Under the pieces are notes generated by a model that was not told the DNA's origin, ran no database searches, and was given only the letters and a program-made list of their open reading frames with translations. Made by a program: the position numbers and the translations under genes. Below are positions 35,670-46,497 of a stretch of 64,000 nucleotides of DNA, piece by piece (position 1 is the stretch's first letter; each line of letters opens with the position of its first letter). Origin of the DNA: Blepharisma stoltei (lineage: Eukaryota; Ciliophora; Heterotrichea; Heterotrichida; Blepharismidae); the NCBI GenBank assembly GCA_914767885.1, contig CAJZBQ010000005.1:372001-436000 (forward strand). Direction: 5' to 3'.

Positions 35670-36861
35670 ATGAGCAGAAAACGATTATCCATAATTGCCC
35701 AGCATCTATGTTCTGCGGAATGATTAGCAACATACCAAGAAACATCTGATGGAGTAGCTATTATTACTATAAATCGTCCATCAAAGCTGAATTTCTTGAA
35801 TAAAGAGATGTGAGATCAATTAAATTCTTATTTGTTGCAAGCTGAATCTAATCCTAATATCAAAGTCATAATACTAGCAGGAATTGGCAAACCATTTGCA
35901 AATGGAGAAAGTTTACCGGCTAAGGAAGAATTAATAGCGTCATCGTTATATATTGTTATATACTTAAATTATGATCAGAATTCTGGCCGGTATCCGATCA
36001 GAACGATCGAGCTCACCTGAGGATGCCAATAGGTGGCATTTCAGCTATTACGGACTCTCAAGGTTCTAGGGTCCTCCTCTCCAATTGTGTCGTAGCACGT
36101 GGACGGCCTGTGTCGTTAGAGTGCTCAGATTTGAGACTTGCTCACCACTTGCAAAATCTCAATCTTCACTGACTCTGCTCCAGTCTCTTTTCCTTGACAT
36201 CTTCAAGACACCTGTGGCCAGGTTCTGCGGTAGGAAAGCCCTTCTAAGGGTCGAAACCCACCTACAGAGGGAAGGAAAGAATTAATAGCATCACCTGTGA
36301 TTATTAATGACCCTACAGATAATTGATTTGGCCAATTAGCATCGATGAAAAAGCCTATAATTGCACCTGTTAATGATTATGTATGTGATGAAGATTTTGA
36401 AATCGCTATGATATGCGATATTGTTATTGCAAATAGCACAGCAAGATTCGTAATTCCAAAAAGTAAAATGAGGCTAATTCATGGGGCAGTCGGTACTGAA
36501 AGTTCAGTCAAAACTGCGAGGAAGCTCCAAGTAACAGAGCTAGTTTTAGTTGGGGATGTTATTTCTGCTGATGAAGCTAAAAGAATTGGTCTAATTAATA
36601 AAGTTGTTGAAAATACTCTAGATGAAGCTATAACTGCTGCTAACTTCTCTCCATTAGGAAAGTTCAGCTAAAAAATTAATTTTTAAAAAAATCGGATTTT
36701 TCTAATGATTTTACTTGCTAATCAATAGATAGAGTAAGGAAACTGCGAGTAGCCCACTAGGTGATATCTTAACTGCCAAAAAAGCAATAAGTTTATATAT
36801 GAAGCAAGTTTATCAGAAAGGATCATCTACAAATTATATATATTTAAATAAGCAGAAATAA
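35670..36861 (+). CDS. Enoyl-CoA hydratase-like protein with altered active site (copy 1)
   Basis: ATG at 35670. Removing the 334 bp insert (35943-36276) with one repeat copy and the 91 bp MITE (36644-36734) with one TAA leaves exactly 249 codons. The N-terminus (IAQHLCSAEWLATY) and core (IITINRPS) match copy 2 downstream. The active-site loops have decayed. The Gly-Gly-Gly-Cys-Glu of copy 2 becomes CDEDFE here, and the PESKIGLIPGVGGTE helix becomes PKSKMRLIHGAVGTE. So the crotonase fold is plausible but hydratase activity is unlikely. It may be a diverged paralogue or a pseudogene still open in frame. Confidence 0.65.
35943..36276. mobile_element. Retroposon-like insert in enoyl-CoA hydratase copy 1
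   Basis: About 334 bp of GC-richer DNA flanked by a 17-bp repeat with one mismatch (AAGAATTAATAGCGTCA and AAGAATTAATAGCATCA). The repeat contains TA. No recognisable ORF. Confidence 0.7.
36644..36734. mobile_element. Miniature CTCCCC-like element, 91 bp
   Basis: Bounded by TAA at 36641-36643 and 36735-36737. The ends CTTCTCTCC and GATAGAG are only weakly inverted. Removing it restores the copy 1 frame (TAAKETASS). Confidence 0.55.
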
Positions 36862-37150
36862 AAAGATATTGATGAGATAAGGGGTCTTTTAAATATCTAT
36901 ATAAGCTTAAACTATTTCCATGCTATTAATATGTTTACGTTAAACATGTTTATGAATATAAACAAATTTTAAGTCGCAATGAAAACTTATTCAACATTTT
37001 CCTTTTTGAGGTTGAAAAATATAGTAAGTCGTTGGGAGAAGAAAGAATGCTATATTCTATATAGAAATTTCTTAAATTAGAAAAAAAAATTGTCTATTAA
37101 AAATTAAATGAAAGCAACAAAAAAGCATATTGAAATGATTTATTAAAGAT

Positions 37151-37874
37151 ATGAATGCAAAAAGATTTGCCACAATTGCACAGCATCTATGCTCAGCTGA
37201 GAGACTAGCAATTTACCAAGTGATATCAGACAGCATAGCAATTATTACAATAAATCGTCCATCAAGATTAAATTCTTTTAATAAAGATGTGTGGGATCAA
37301 TTAAATTCATTTTTTCGACAAGCAGAATCCGATCCAAATATCAAAGTTATCATTATAACAGGGGTTGGCTTTAATGAAAGAATTGACAGCGTCATCAATA
37401 ATTGTGAATAATCCAGTAGATAACTGATTTGGTCAACTATCATCGATGAAAAAACCTATAATTGCTGCTGTCAATGGATATGCAATTGGTGGGGGATGCG
37501 AAGTCGCTATGATGTGTGACATTATTATAGCTAGTAAAACAGCAAAATTTGCATTGCCAGAATCTAAAATAGGACTAATTCCTGGAGTAGGAGGCACTGA
37601 AAGGCTAGTCCGAACTGTTGGGAAATTTAAAGCAATGGAATTAGTTTTAACTGGGGATGCTTTTTCTGCTGTTGATGCAAAAAGGATTGGTCTTGTTAAT
37701 AAAGTTGTCGATAATGCTTTAGATGAAGCTATTGGAATTGGTAGGAAAATTATAAATAGTCCACTTCATGCTATCTGCTCTGCAAAAATGGCAATAAATT
37801 TCTCCCTTGAAGTAGGGCTTTCAGAAGGACTCGAGCACGAATTATCTCTATTTAATTCAAGCGTTTCATTATAA
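37151..37874 (+). pseudogene. Enoyl-CoA hydratase (crotonase) copy 2, frameshifted
   Basis: The N-terminal frame (37151-37411) has IITINRPSRLNSFNKD. The C-terminal frame from 37446 has AAVNGYAIGGGCEVAMMCD and PESKIGLIPGVGGTE, so the second half keeps the crotonase active-site residues. Between them about 29 nt are missing compared with copy 1, near 37371. This deletes the FxAG oxyanion segment and shifts the frame. Total length mod 3 agrees with a 29-nt loss. The gene ends a little early at LFNSSVSL. Without RNA or another assembly it cannot be decided whether this is a real pseudogene or an assembly defect. Confidence 0.65.
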
Positions 37875-38319
37875 AATAAAGATGAATCAAGAGATTAGAG
37901 CTCTATTTATATATCAAAATAAACTTATATTTTTTAATCATAATTATCAAAAACTTTCAAGGGTGGGCACTTATTTTCGAATTTTTATTGTTTTCTGGCT
38001 TTAATTTTCAAATTTTTAAAAATTACTGATGATAGAATAAAATATGGTAATTTTGATGAAGAAAATTTTCTGTTAATTGTCAGATTTATTAGCAGAGTGC
38101 TGGCCAAAAATGTGAGAAAAAATTAGAAAATTAAATTTTAAGCTTATTGAATTAAAAAAACTCAAGAACTATTTATTGAAGAAATTATAAAAATCAAAGA
38201 TTTTAAGCAAGGCGATAGTTTATGTCTTATAATAAAAACATGAATAAAAACGTTAGACTTTTTATTTTCTCCATTTCAATAATACGCTTAAAATTCAACG
38301 TAATAAAAAACTAATATAA
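37875..38319. other. AT-rich intergenic spacer
   Basis: No gene seen. A short hydrophilic fragment around 38040-38180 has stops in all useful frames. Confidence 0.4.
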
Positions 38320-38721
38320 ATGAAATACAAAAGACGCTATGGGAAAAAAAAGAAAGCTACAAGAAAGAGGACAATTTTAATTCCTTATTATCAAGCATCC
38401 TTAAAGGAAATTATGCAAGACCTTAAGATAATTGACTTCGAAAACCATCAATTACTGCCAAAGGAAGAGCCAAAACAAAAAATTAAAAAGCCAATAAAAA
38501 TTACTGATGAAAAAGTTGCCATAGAAAGCTTAGTCATATTAAGTCAGTCTGCAGAGAAAACTGAAGCTCCAAAGCCTGAAATTCAACTGGCTCCTCGACC
38601 TCAACCTCAGCCTCAACCACAGCCACAATTCAACCTTCAGCAATTCTGGCAATATTATCCATATTTTCTCTACCAGAACTGCGCGTATAATATGGGCCAA
38701 TTTGGATGGTATTATAATTAA
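38320..38721 (+). CDS. Hypothetical basic protein with Pro-Gln repeat, 133 aa
   Basis: ATG at 38320. A very basic N-terminus (RRYGKKKKATRKRT) is followed by a helical middle. A PRPQPQPQPQPQ run near residue 100 precedes an aromatic C-terminus (QFWQYYPYFLYQ). The basic start could bind nucleic acid or target the nucleus; the rest is low-complexity. No family recognised. Single exon, TAA at 38719-38721. Confidence 0.5.
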   Translation: MKYKRRYGKKKKATRKRTILIPYYQASLKEIMQDLKIIDFENHQLLPKEEPKQKIKKPIKITDEKVAIESLVILSQSAEKTEAPKPEIQLAPRPQPQPQPQPQFNLQQFWQYYPYFLYQNCAYNMGQFGWYYN

Positions 38722-39003
38722 TTAGTTCATATAATTTGTAAAAATTGAGAAATTATCATATTAATAAAGAAATTTGTAACGTGCAACTTACGATTTTAAA
38801 TTAGTTGTTTGGTCATTTATAAGAAAATCAATTTATTTATTATTTAAATGGTTTATTGTGTCGGTAAATTATTTACCTAAAATTAGAATTTTTTGAATTT
38901 TGTTTTTAATTTATTTATACACTGTGTATAAATAAATCTTTATTTATGCTTATTATTATTTCAAATTAAACTTAAAAGACTCTTAAAATCTTCTTTCATT
39001 AAT

Positions 39004-42000
39004 ATGGAATCAAGCGAAGATAGTAATCTCACACAAATGCTTCTTCGGAAAGAAAAAGAGCTGCAAAACCTGTCAAAGCTAAGAGTAGCTCAGCTTCAAG
39101 AGCAATTAACTTTAAAAGACCAAACCATTTATGATTTAGAATCTCAAATACGCAGACTCCATAATGACTTTAACTATAATTTAGCTTTAATAAAGCAGCG
39201 AGACGAAGAAATCGCTGATTTAGAGCAAAAAGTTTCTGAACTCTCCCACATACAAAGAGAAAAAGCTGATGGTAAAAGCTCAGCAAATATTTATTGATCA
39301 CAAGATGAACAACCGCCAATGTCAGATATTCAAAGGGAATTATATCTTACTCCCCCTCCGTGAGTGAACAAAACCATTAGAAAAATCTCTATTTTTTGCC
39401 CAAAAACCTAAAAATTTTTTCCATAAAAAAATTTTGTTCACTCACGGAAGTGATGATTATTATAATGAAATCTCGAGCTTAATCTTAATCTTAATCTTAA
39501 TTATATGTTATTGAGTAGCTCCCGGCCAGAACCGTAGGCCCTTTTCTTCCTCCTTTTGGTCGCCTCGCTTGCTTTCCTTGCCCTGCTCCCAGTGTACACC
39601 TAAGTGCCACACAGGCTACCACTCGGCTCCTTCCGGTCATGGGGCTTGGTCATGAAAATTCCGGAATTAGGCGGACTGGGTCACCATGCTCCACGTCGTC
39701 GACTAGGGTTAGAGCTAGGGATTAACTCCCTAGCTCTTATCGGCATCTGCTGTGCCGTCCGATTTGGGCACCAGCAGTCCCTAGAGGAAAACCCTTTTTT
39801 GTCCCATGTCCCGTCGGGACGATCAGAAAATCGTCATTGCTGGACTGGGAGGGAAACCTTCCGGACACAAATACCAGTACCTATACCAGACTTTTCCCTG
39901 AGTGGATTGGCTTCAGGCCGCAGCAAGGTCCCCAATCACACCACAGGTTCGGGAGAGGGACGGGTCGGTGTCTCGCCATTTTATTTGTGTATGAAATCTC
40001 GAGCTAATTCTATTTAATTTTAAACAAATTACGTCTTAAAACATAAATTTTACAAATTAAATTCCAATTTTTGCGAATTAGGATTTTTTTAATTTCGAAA
40101 AAAAAAATTTTTCTATAAAATTTATATATAGAACTTTCTCTTCAATAGCACGATAAGGCGCATTAGGTTTTACCGAGGGTGTTGGACATATGAAAACCTG
40201 CTATTCCTTATTCATGGGGGAGAGACAAACAGCCTAAATAAAGAATTCTGCCTGATCAATCTCGAGAACTTGAAGAGAGGCTGTGTGGAAAATTTACATT
40301 TTGGTTCATCAAATAGATCTGACGAGCCAATTCTAGCCAGTACTTGAAATAAAAAATGAATTTTATTAATTTTCTGATGAAGAGTATGATCAGAATTTTA
40401 ATAATTCCCTTTTGACAATAAAATTCAAAATTCAAACTTTTAATAGAAGATTTAAAGAGATAATTAAATCGTTAAGATAACGTAATGAATACTCTTTGCT
40501 GCCTTAGGTAGAAGATGCCCAGTAATGATTTTTATAATTTGACTTTTTTCATAGTGACTTAACCATCTTAATAATTTTTTTAAAAATTCAAAATTCAAAC
40601 TTTTAATAGAAGATTTAAAGAGATAATTTAAGCATAAAGATAACGTAATTAATACTCTTTACTGCCTTAGGGAGACGATGCCAGTAATGATTTTTAAAAT
40701 TTGACTTTTTTCATAGTGACTTAATTAATTACTTGATCCTGTGCCATTTATTAAAATTCTGATCATACTCTTCATCAGAAAATTAATAAAATTCATTTTT
40801 TATTTCAAGTACTGGCCAGAATTGGCTCGTCAGATCTATTTGACGAACCAAAATGTAAATTTTCCACACAGCCTCTCTTCAAGTTCTCGAGATTGATCAG
40901 GCAGAATTCTTTATTTAGGCTGTTTGTCTCCCCCATGAATAAGGAATAACAGGTTTTCATATGTCCAAGACCCATCAGTAAAACCTAATGCGCCTTATCG
41001 CGCTATTGAAGAGAAAGTTCTGTATAAATTTTCTCAACAAAAAAAAATTAACCCCCCCTCCGTAGCGAACAAGATTTTTTTGTTCGCTCACGGAGGGGGG
41101 AGTTAGGGAAGAAGAGCTAAAACAAGTCAAGCAACAATTGGAAGCACTACAGCAAGGTGAAGAAAATAGTGATTTTTATTTGGAAAATGAGCTGGATGAA
41201 GCAAAAATTGAAATAAATGAGCTTAAAATAGAACTGGAAAATGAAAAAGCAAAATCAAAAGAGTTTGAAGAAGCATTGAAAGATGAGAGAATTGCTTTTG
41301 AAAACGAAAGAAATGAAGTTTTAAAGCAGTTTTATGCAACTAAAAATACACTAGCTTCTCTTGAAGAGAGAGTGAACAAGAATAAGCTGGATAGTGATAG
41401 AGATAAAGAAGATCTATCACAAAAGGTATTTGAAATTTCAAAAGAAAGAGATGATTTGGCCCAAAAGCTTGAAGAAATGAGCATGAAGCATAAAGAAGAG
41501 ATAAGCAAGTTTGAAATGACGAAACAAATAAGATACGAAGAAATCGACTCCCACCAAGACATGATAAACAGAATGCAGGAACAGATAAAGCAGGTACTTG
41601 AAGAAAATGCACGATGCAACCTAAAAATTGACCAAACAAACAGTAAAATGCTAGCAAGAGAGAAAGAACTATCCCAAGAAATATATGAGCTAAGAAAAGA
41701 ACTCACCTACAAGCTTGAGCAGTTAGAAAATATGGAAAACGCTTTAAAGCTAAAGAACACAGAAATAGACACAACAAGAAGCCAAATTGATCACTGGAGA
41801 ACTCAAGCACAAACAAAGTCAGGAGAAGCTTTTAAAATGAAACAATTAATGATAAAAGCTGAAGAAAAAGCAGAAAATTTAGAAAAAGAACTGAGAAACT
41901 ACAAAGATTTTCATGTCCAAAAATTTGAAGCTGAGCTTGAAGAGCAGCGGAAAGAATTGCAAAATAAAATCAATCAAATGGATTATGGGCATAAAAATAG

Positions 42001-42544
42001 AAATGAAGAGCAGAGGCTTTTGAGAGAAAAAGACTATGAAATAAAACTGCTGCATGATAAACTGGAAAGCATGAGCAAAAGTACGCATGATTTTGTAGAT
42101 TATCAGACATTTTTAAACGAGCTTGAAAGAGCAAAAGATGAAATCTTCACAAAGGATCGAGAAATTGCGAGACTGAATAAATTAGTTGAGTCAATTAAAA
42201 AAGAAAGAGATAAAGCTATATTAGAAAGAGAACAGTTTAGAGATGTTAATTGTAGACTAATTGCTGATACTCCACAATCTGAGTCAACTGTTTTGACCCA
42301 GAAACTTCAAAAAATTGAAGACCATATTGGTTTGCTTTCTACCGATATTATGGCTATAAAAAGGAATAAAACATATTTTCAACAGCCTTATCAGCCTGAA
42401 GAGCCCAAACGGAGGCCTTCAGAAAGTATGTCAGAATATGAGCCTGAAAGAGATTGGAACACTGTTAAGACAGCAAAGTCAAATAAAATTCAGCAAGTAA
42501 AGTCAAATCTGAATAAGAAATTCAATATGACAAGTTTTAAATAA
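39004..42544 (+). CDS. Long coiled-coil protein, 594 aa, split by a nested element
   Basis: ATG at 39004. Removing 39350-41102 with one TTA leaves exactly 595 codons, and the heptad pattern continues across the junction. Almost the whole protein is charged coiled coil (LIKQRDEEIADLEQKVSEL, later RNEEQRLLREKDYEI). A Pro/Ser tail (PYQPEEPKRRPS) ends it. The start NLALIKQRDEEIADLE recalls CCDC57-type centriolar proteins, but the resemblance is weak and could be coiled-coil background. TGA at 39295 is Trp. The likely role is structural. Confidence 0.6.
39480..39990. mobile_element. Retroposon-like insert inside the MITE
   Basis: 511 bp flanked by the 15-bp repeat ATGAAATCTCGAGCT (39465-39479, 39991-40005). 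It starts with a CTTAAT microsatellite and ends GCCATTTTATTTGTGT, the same end type as the inserts at 18784-19513 and 44521-45084. Confidence 0.8.
40129..41022. mobile_element. Long-terminal-inverted-repeat element, about 894 bp, nested
   Basis: The arms at 40129-40404 and 40748-41022 (about 275 bp each, close to identical) begin YAGAACTTTCTCTTC. It is flanked by TATA. The centre holds two direct repeats of about 145 bp. No ORF, so non-autonomous. Confidence 0.82.
40422..40732. repeat. Two tandem 145-bp repeats in the nested element
   Basis: 40422-40562 and 40584-40732 are near-identical (shared CAGTAATGATTTTTA and GACTTTTTTCATAGTGAC words). They form the centre between the long inverted arms. 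Confidence 0.75.
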
Positions 42545-42558
42545 TTTAATCGAACAAT

Positions 42559-43353
42559 TTAAAGATAGTTATAAGATGTCGCTTCTTCTATTGGAGCTTT
42601 TGTCATTTCACTCCATAAAAATCTTCCCAACTGTAAGCATATATAAACTGCTGCAAGATTTAGCAATACTTTTACTATAGACAAATCTTCTTCAGGCTCA
42701 TCGCCTCTTCCAATGAAATACAGCAAATGTTGCACCAATGCATTGAATTTGTTTCTCAAATAAATAAGCACTGTTTTGACTCCAGCTGATCCTCAGCTTT
42801 TAATTCTAATTAAGGCTTCCCAAAAAACTCCCATAGAATGCATGCTGTTTTCAATAGTCTCAGCAGTAAAACAAAGCGAGCTGACTAATATAGAAAACCT
42901 TTCAATTGCAATCATCCCTTTTGATGGAGGCTCACCATAGGCTCCCATTCCCATTCCATATCCTCCCATTCCTCCGTATCCTCCATATCCTCCCATTCCC
43001 ATCCCCATTCCTCCATATCCGCCATACCCCATTCCCATCCCCATTCCTCCATATGAAGAGTACATTCCAGGTCTATACATTGATGAGTAAGGTGACGACG
43101 ACATCATAGGTCTCCTTGCATATGTATTATTGCCTAATGCATTAAGAGTTGCTCCATTAGCTGTGGTTATGTTTCCAGATATTTGATTATTTGATGCGTT
43201 GGGCATTAATGCTGGATTTAAATTTGGATTAGTTTGGTTCGCAGTAATTGCTGGGGCAGGTGTAGCTGGAGCAGCAGACATCGTAGAGATTGGCTGTGTC
43301 GGAGGTTGGGTTTGAACTCTTGGACGCTCCCAAGGTTTAGGTGGTGCTGACAT
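42559..43353 (-). CDS. PEX13: Peroxin-13 (PEX13)-like peroxisomal membrane protein
   Basis: The protein begins with PPKPWERPR, the Pex13 N-terminal hallmark (PPPKPWE). A Gly/Tyr/Met-rich repeat follows (GMGYGGYGGMGMGMGGYGG), typical of the YG-rich Pex13 segment that forms the import channel phase. Then come helices (residues about 150-185) and a membrane segment in the C-terminal part (LLNLAAVYICLQLGRFLW). One TGA-coded Trp at 42793 joins the two frames. There is no SH3 domain at the C-terminus, as in some protist and plant forms. Role: docking of matrix-protein receptors at the peroxisome. 264 aa, ATG at 43353. Confidence 0.85.
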
Positions 43354-43430
43354 ATTAAATTTCTAGACAATAACTCAGTATAGATTTTTATTCAATATAT
43401 CTTATTCAGGTTTTTAATTATATCGCAAAA

Positions 43431-43889
43431 TTAATCAGAAGCTGGGGTTGAATTTTTAATAAATTTCATAATTTTGTTCTTTATCAATGGCCCAGTGTAA
43501 TCTCCTATTGATTGTCCTTCCTTAAGAAGCACTAATGATGGGAAAGACTTCAAGCTCATCTCTTTGCAGGCTTGGTCATTTTCTTTACAGTTAATTTCTC
43601 CGAATAAAATCGGGCTTCTTTTCTTTTCTTTTGATTTTCTTGCTACACTCTTAATTTCTTTTATTTCCTCTTCTTTTTCATTTTGGTAGCAATAAAGAAG
43701 CATTAATCTGTTTGGAACCTTTCCTAATTTCACTAACTTTTCAGGAGTCATAGATACTACGTAATTTATCTCATCTACTTCAGGGTATCCAAAATATTTC
43801 CTTAATTTGTAATAGTAGCCTTGGTGCTCAAGAAAATAGTACCCAATTACGAACATCGAAATATATGGATACTTGTAAGGAGCTTTCAT
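43431..43889 (-). CDS. Thioredoxin-fold membrane protein lacking CXXC
   Basis: An N-terminal hydrophobic segment (ISMFVIGYYFL) suggests a signal anchor. From about residue 55 a thioredoxin-like pattern runs: a strand (RLMLLYCYQN), a helix, a strand with FGEINCKEN, then SFPSLVLLKEG and YTGPL, which match the cis-Pro and final strands of thioredoxins. The usual CXXC catalytic pair is missing (only CYQN and INCKEND cysteines). So it is probably a structural or chaperone-like ER/peroxisomal TMX relative. 152 aa, stop at 43431, 77 bp from the PEX13 start. Confidence 0.65.
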   Translation of the reverse strand: MKAPYKYPYISMFVIGYYFLEHQGYYYKLRKYFGYPEVDEINYVVSMTPEKLVKLGKVPNRLMLLYCYQNEKEEEIKEIKSVARKSKEKKRSPILFGEINCKENDQACKEMSLKSFPSLVLLKEGQSIGDYTGPLIKNKIMKFIKNSTPASD

Positions 43890-44198
43890 GTTGATTTTAT
43901 TATTAAAATAGCTAATAATATATATGCCTTTAATTAGAGAAATTATTTGAAATGTGAAAATTGAACTATTAATGGCAAAAAATTCTTTCTAATAAGAGGC
44001 ATTAAGAATTAATGTTCAACGCTACATAAAAATTGGAAACAATCACAGAGTAAAAAAATTAATTAAAATTTAATTTTTATGACCTTAATCAAATGCCTTT
44101 ATAAATTTTTTTGATCTTCACCATATACTTGAATATTACTATAGTTTCAAAATGAATCTATCAAAATAGCCATTTGAAAATGTAATTAAAATTCAGTT
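43890..44198. other. AT-rich divergent spacer
   Basis: About 309 bp between divergent genes. Nothing recognised. Confidence 0.4.
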
Positions 44199-45796
44199 AT
44201 GACAGACATTGATTTAAGCGATCTCGAAAGAGGACTTCATGATTTATTCGAGTATGCATTCGTCACAAACTGCAAACTAGATGATGCTGAAGTAACTCCA
44301 GAAGAAAGGCAAACTCTTGGAGAATTAGACTCATTAGAAGTTCTTGAAAATTTTAAAGACCTCATTCTAGAGCTCATCAACTTTAAGAAAAATCATAAAA
44401 ATTCAGACGCCGCTGAACTCAACCAGCGTTGTGAACAATTTGAAAAAATGCTGCAAAAACTAGAAGCTGAAGTCAGAAATCATATCAGGGTTGAGCATCA
44501 ATTAAAGCTTCATATAGAAATATTAACATTAACTATTATCAAGAGGCCCATCGTAATAGCTAGGGTTTCCCCCGCGCTCTACTTTCACCCTTCACGCTTC
44601 ACCCGGTTGCTCACCACCAATCTATCACGACCTTCAAGGTGTTGCTCCTACTGGACGAGGATGTGCACTCGCTGCCCGTAGTTGGATGAGTTAGACCACC
44701 CAGCAGTACGTCAACAGAGGCTGCCCATTCCGAAAATTTGAAAAAAAGTTCTGGTTGGACTGTCGGCCAAAATGGAAATCCAAAGCCTGGGACGTAACGC
44801 CCAGTTTCACGTTAGGGAGTTGCTCGATTGATCAGGTGGTACCTTCCTGATGCTGCTGAGCTTCCCCTTTCCAACCTTGAAAGCCATTTCCCCTGAGGCA
44901 AAACCCCTGGTATCAGAATGAGCTGCGGTCGGCCTAATCCGGCGTTGTGCTCTACTGTACCAAGGAAAACCTAGTGGATACACATTCCGAGCGCCTTTCT
45001 CTCTACCACAAGGGTCCCCCGTGAGCGCAGGCTACAGATGTTGGGAAAAAGGGCTGGATCGCCGTCGCCCATTTTAATGTATATGCTTCATATAGAAACA
45101 AGTCAAAGCAAAGTCGATGAACTAGAAAAATCCAATGAGCAAGCCAACGCTAAAATCAAAAAGCTGGAAAATAAGCTGCTGAATCTTGAAAAAAACCCTA
45201 AGCAGAGGCATAACGAAAATAAGCCGAACAATGAGAAAACTTTGCCAAAGGACCTTTTTATTAGGAAGGATACAGAAGATAAAATCACAAAGCTGGAAGA
45301 AATTGCTGAAAAAAGAGAGAAATTTATACAAAAACTCGAATCAGAGTTTGCCACAACAAAGTCATTATTAGAAGAAAAATCAAAAGAGTGTGAAAAATAT
45401 AAAAAAGAAATTATAAAACTTAAAGAAAAAGAGAAGGAAAAAAGCGGGGATTTTAGAGTGATAAATAATATTGACTATCTAAAGAAGAGGATTGAAGAAA
45501 AATCAATTGAGCTTGGAAAAGTTCAAATCAGGGTGAAAGATAAAACTGGTGAAAAATCTGCATTTATAAAAGAAAGAGGAAGAAACACAAGGGGATCGTT
45601 AGGGGAAATTGATTTGATGAGAAATGCATCACCAGATGGCCTTAGAAAAGAATTGACTGAACCTCCTCTTAGACATCATGATGATAAAAAAGGAAATGGA
45701 ACTATAAAAAGACCAAGGAGCTCTTCAAGAGGGCACATTAGAAGTGCGTCTGATCATGCTCGTCCAAACAGTTCAAAAAGAGCGCCTTCGAGGTAA
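44199..45796 (+). CDS. Coiled-coil protein, 339 aa, split by an insert
   Basis: ATG at 44199. Removing 578 bp (insert plus one 14-bp repeat) leaves exactly 340 codons. The N-terminal 80 residues are helical and acidic. A coiled coil (about residues 80-215) crosses the insertion point (LKLHIE joined to TSQSKVDELEK). The last 90 residues are basic, Arg/Ser-rich (RPRSSSRGHIRSASDHARP), probably disordered and perhaps microtubule- or RNA-binding. No family I can name with confidence. Confidence 0.6.
44521..45084. mobile_element. Retroposon-like insert in coiled-coil gene
   Basis: 564 bp flanked by the perfect 14-bp repeat GCTTCATATAGAAA (44507-44520, 45085-45098), which contains TA. It starts with short ATTAAC repeats and ends CGCCCATTTTAATGTATAT. 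Internal similarity to 1010-1260. The clearest copy of this family here. Confidence 0.85.
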
Positions 45797-46023
45797 AATA
45801 TGTATTAATTAAGTTTATTTTTTCTCCGACTAATTTGATTTACTCTCAAATGTGAGCCTGTTTTAAAGTCGCGCACAAAGCTGTAGAGATTTAAATTTTT
45901 GCAAGGTTTATTATTGTCTTCTGTACTTAAATATGATAAATAAAAATATTCCTAATTATTAATCATTATAACTTACTATTGTAAATAGGATGATGGCAAA
46001 CAGTATAAATGATTATAATCGTT

Positions 46024-46497
46024 CTAGTTCGGTATAATTTTTTTACCATATTGATGATTCTTACATTTTCGCTTCAATTTGATATTTTCTGACAAAAGCT
46101 CAATGATCAAGTCTTTCAGCTTTTCAGTTTGATTATTATAAGACGTGGACTGGCTAGAATTCGAGTATAATGAGTTATGTAATTCCATATTTTTTCTGGT
46201 TCTTTGAATAGATGGCCTTAAGTTATTATCTTCTTCTAATGAAAAATGATGAGATTGCTTATCCAAAGAAATATTGGATAAGCTTCTTTGATAAATTTTA
46301 TCTGTATTGCATACTTCAGAAGTAGTTAAATCATTCATATTAATATGAGTTAAAGTTTGTCGTTTTTGATTTTTTCTATTATAATATTTCAAGGCTTCGC
46401 CTCTGTTAATAGTTCCCGAAAGTCTATCAATTAGCTCTGCTTCTTCACAATTAGAAACGTGAATAGAACCATTTGATATTTTTTTCTTATCAGCCAT
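46024..46497 (-). CDS. Hypothetical protein, 157 aa
   Basis: ATG at 46497, single exon, stop at 46024. Polar, Ser/Asn-rich, probably disordered in the middle. A helical C-terminus (LKDLIIELLSENIKLKRK) could be a short leucine-zipper-like segment. No motif I can name. It faces the coiled-coil gene upstream (convergent). Confidence 0.5.
   Translation of the reverse strand: MADKKKISNGSIHVSNCEEAELIDRLSGTINRGEALKYYNRKNQKRQTLTHINMNDLTTSEVCNTDKIYQRSLSNISLDKQSHHFSLEEDNNLRPSIQRTRKNMELHNSLYSNSSQSTSYNNQTEKLKDLIIELLSENIKLKRKCKNHQYGKKIIPN

Larger units (their letters stand above)
39350..41102. mobile_element. CTCCCC-family MITE expanded to 1753 bp by nested inserts
   Basis: TTA at 39347-39349 and 41103-41105. 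The outer ends are the family's CTCCCCCTCCGTGAGTGAAC and the inverted GCTCACGGAGGGGGGAG. Inside are a retroposon-like piece (39480-39990) and a long-inverted-repeat element (40129-41022). The family core is still visible outside them, so the order of insertion can be read. Confidence 0.85.

Noticed and set aside
39480-39505. Telomere-like repeat (CTTAAT runs)
   Set aside because: Only about four units and located at the start of a retroposon-like insert within a duplication, so it is a tail microsatellite rather than a telomere.
39604-40017. 137-codon plus-strand frame in the nested insert
   Set aside because: It lies in a GC-rich retroposon-like piece flanked by 15-bp duplications, has no domain, and its end runs into the duplicated host sequence.
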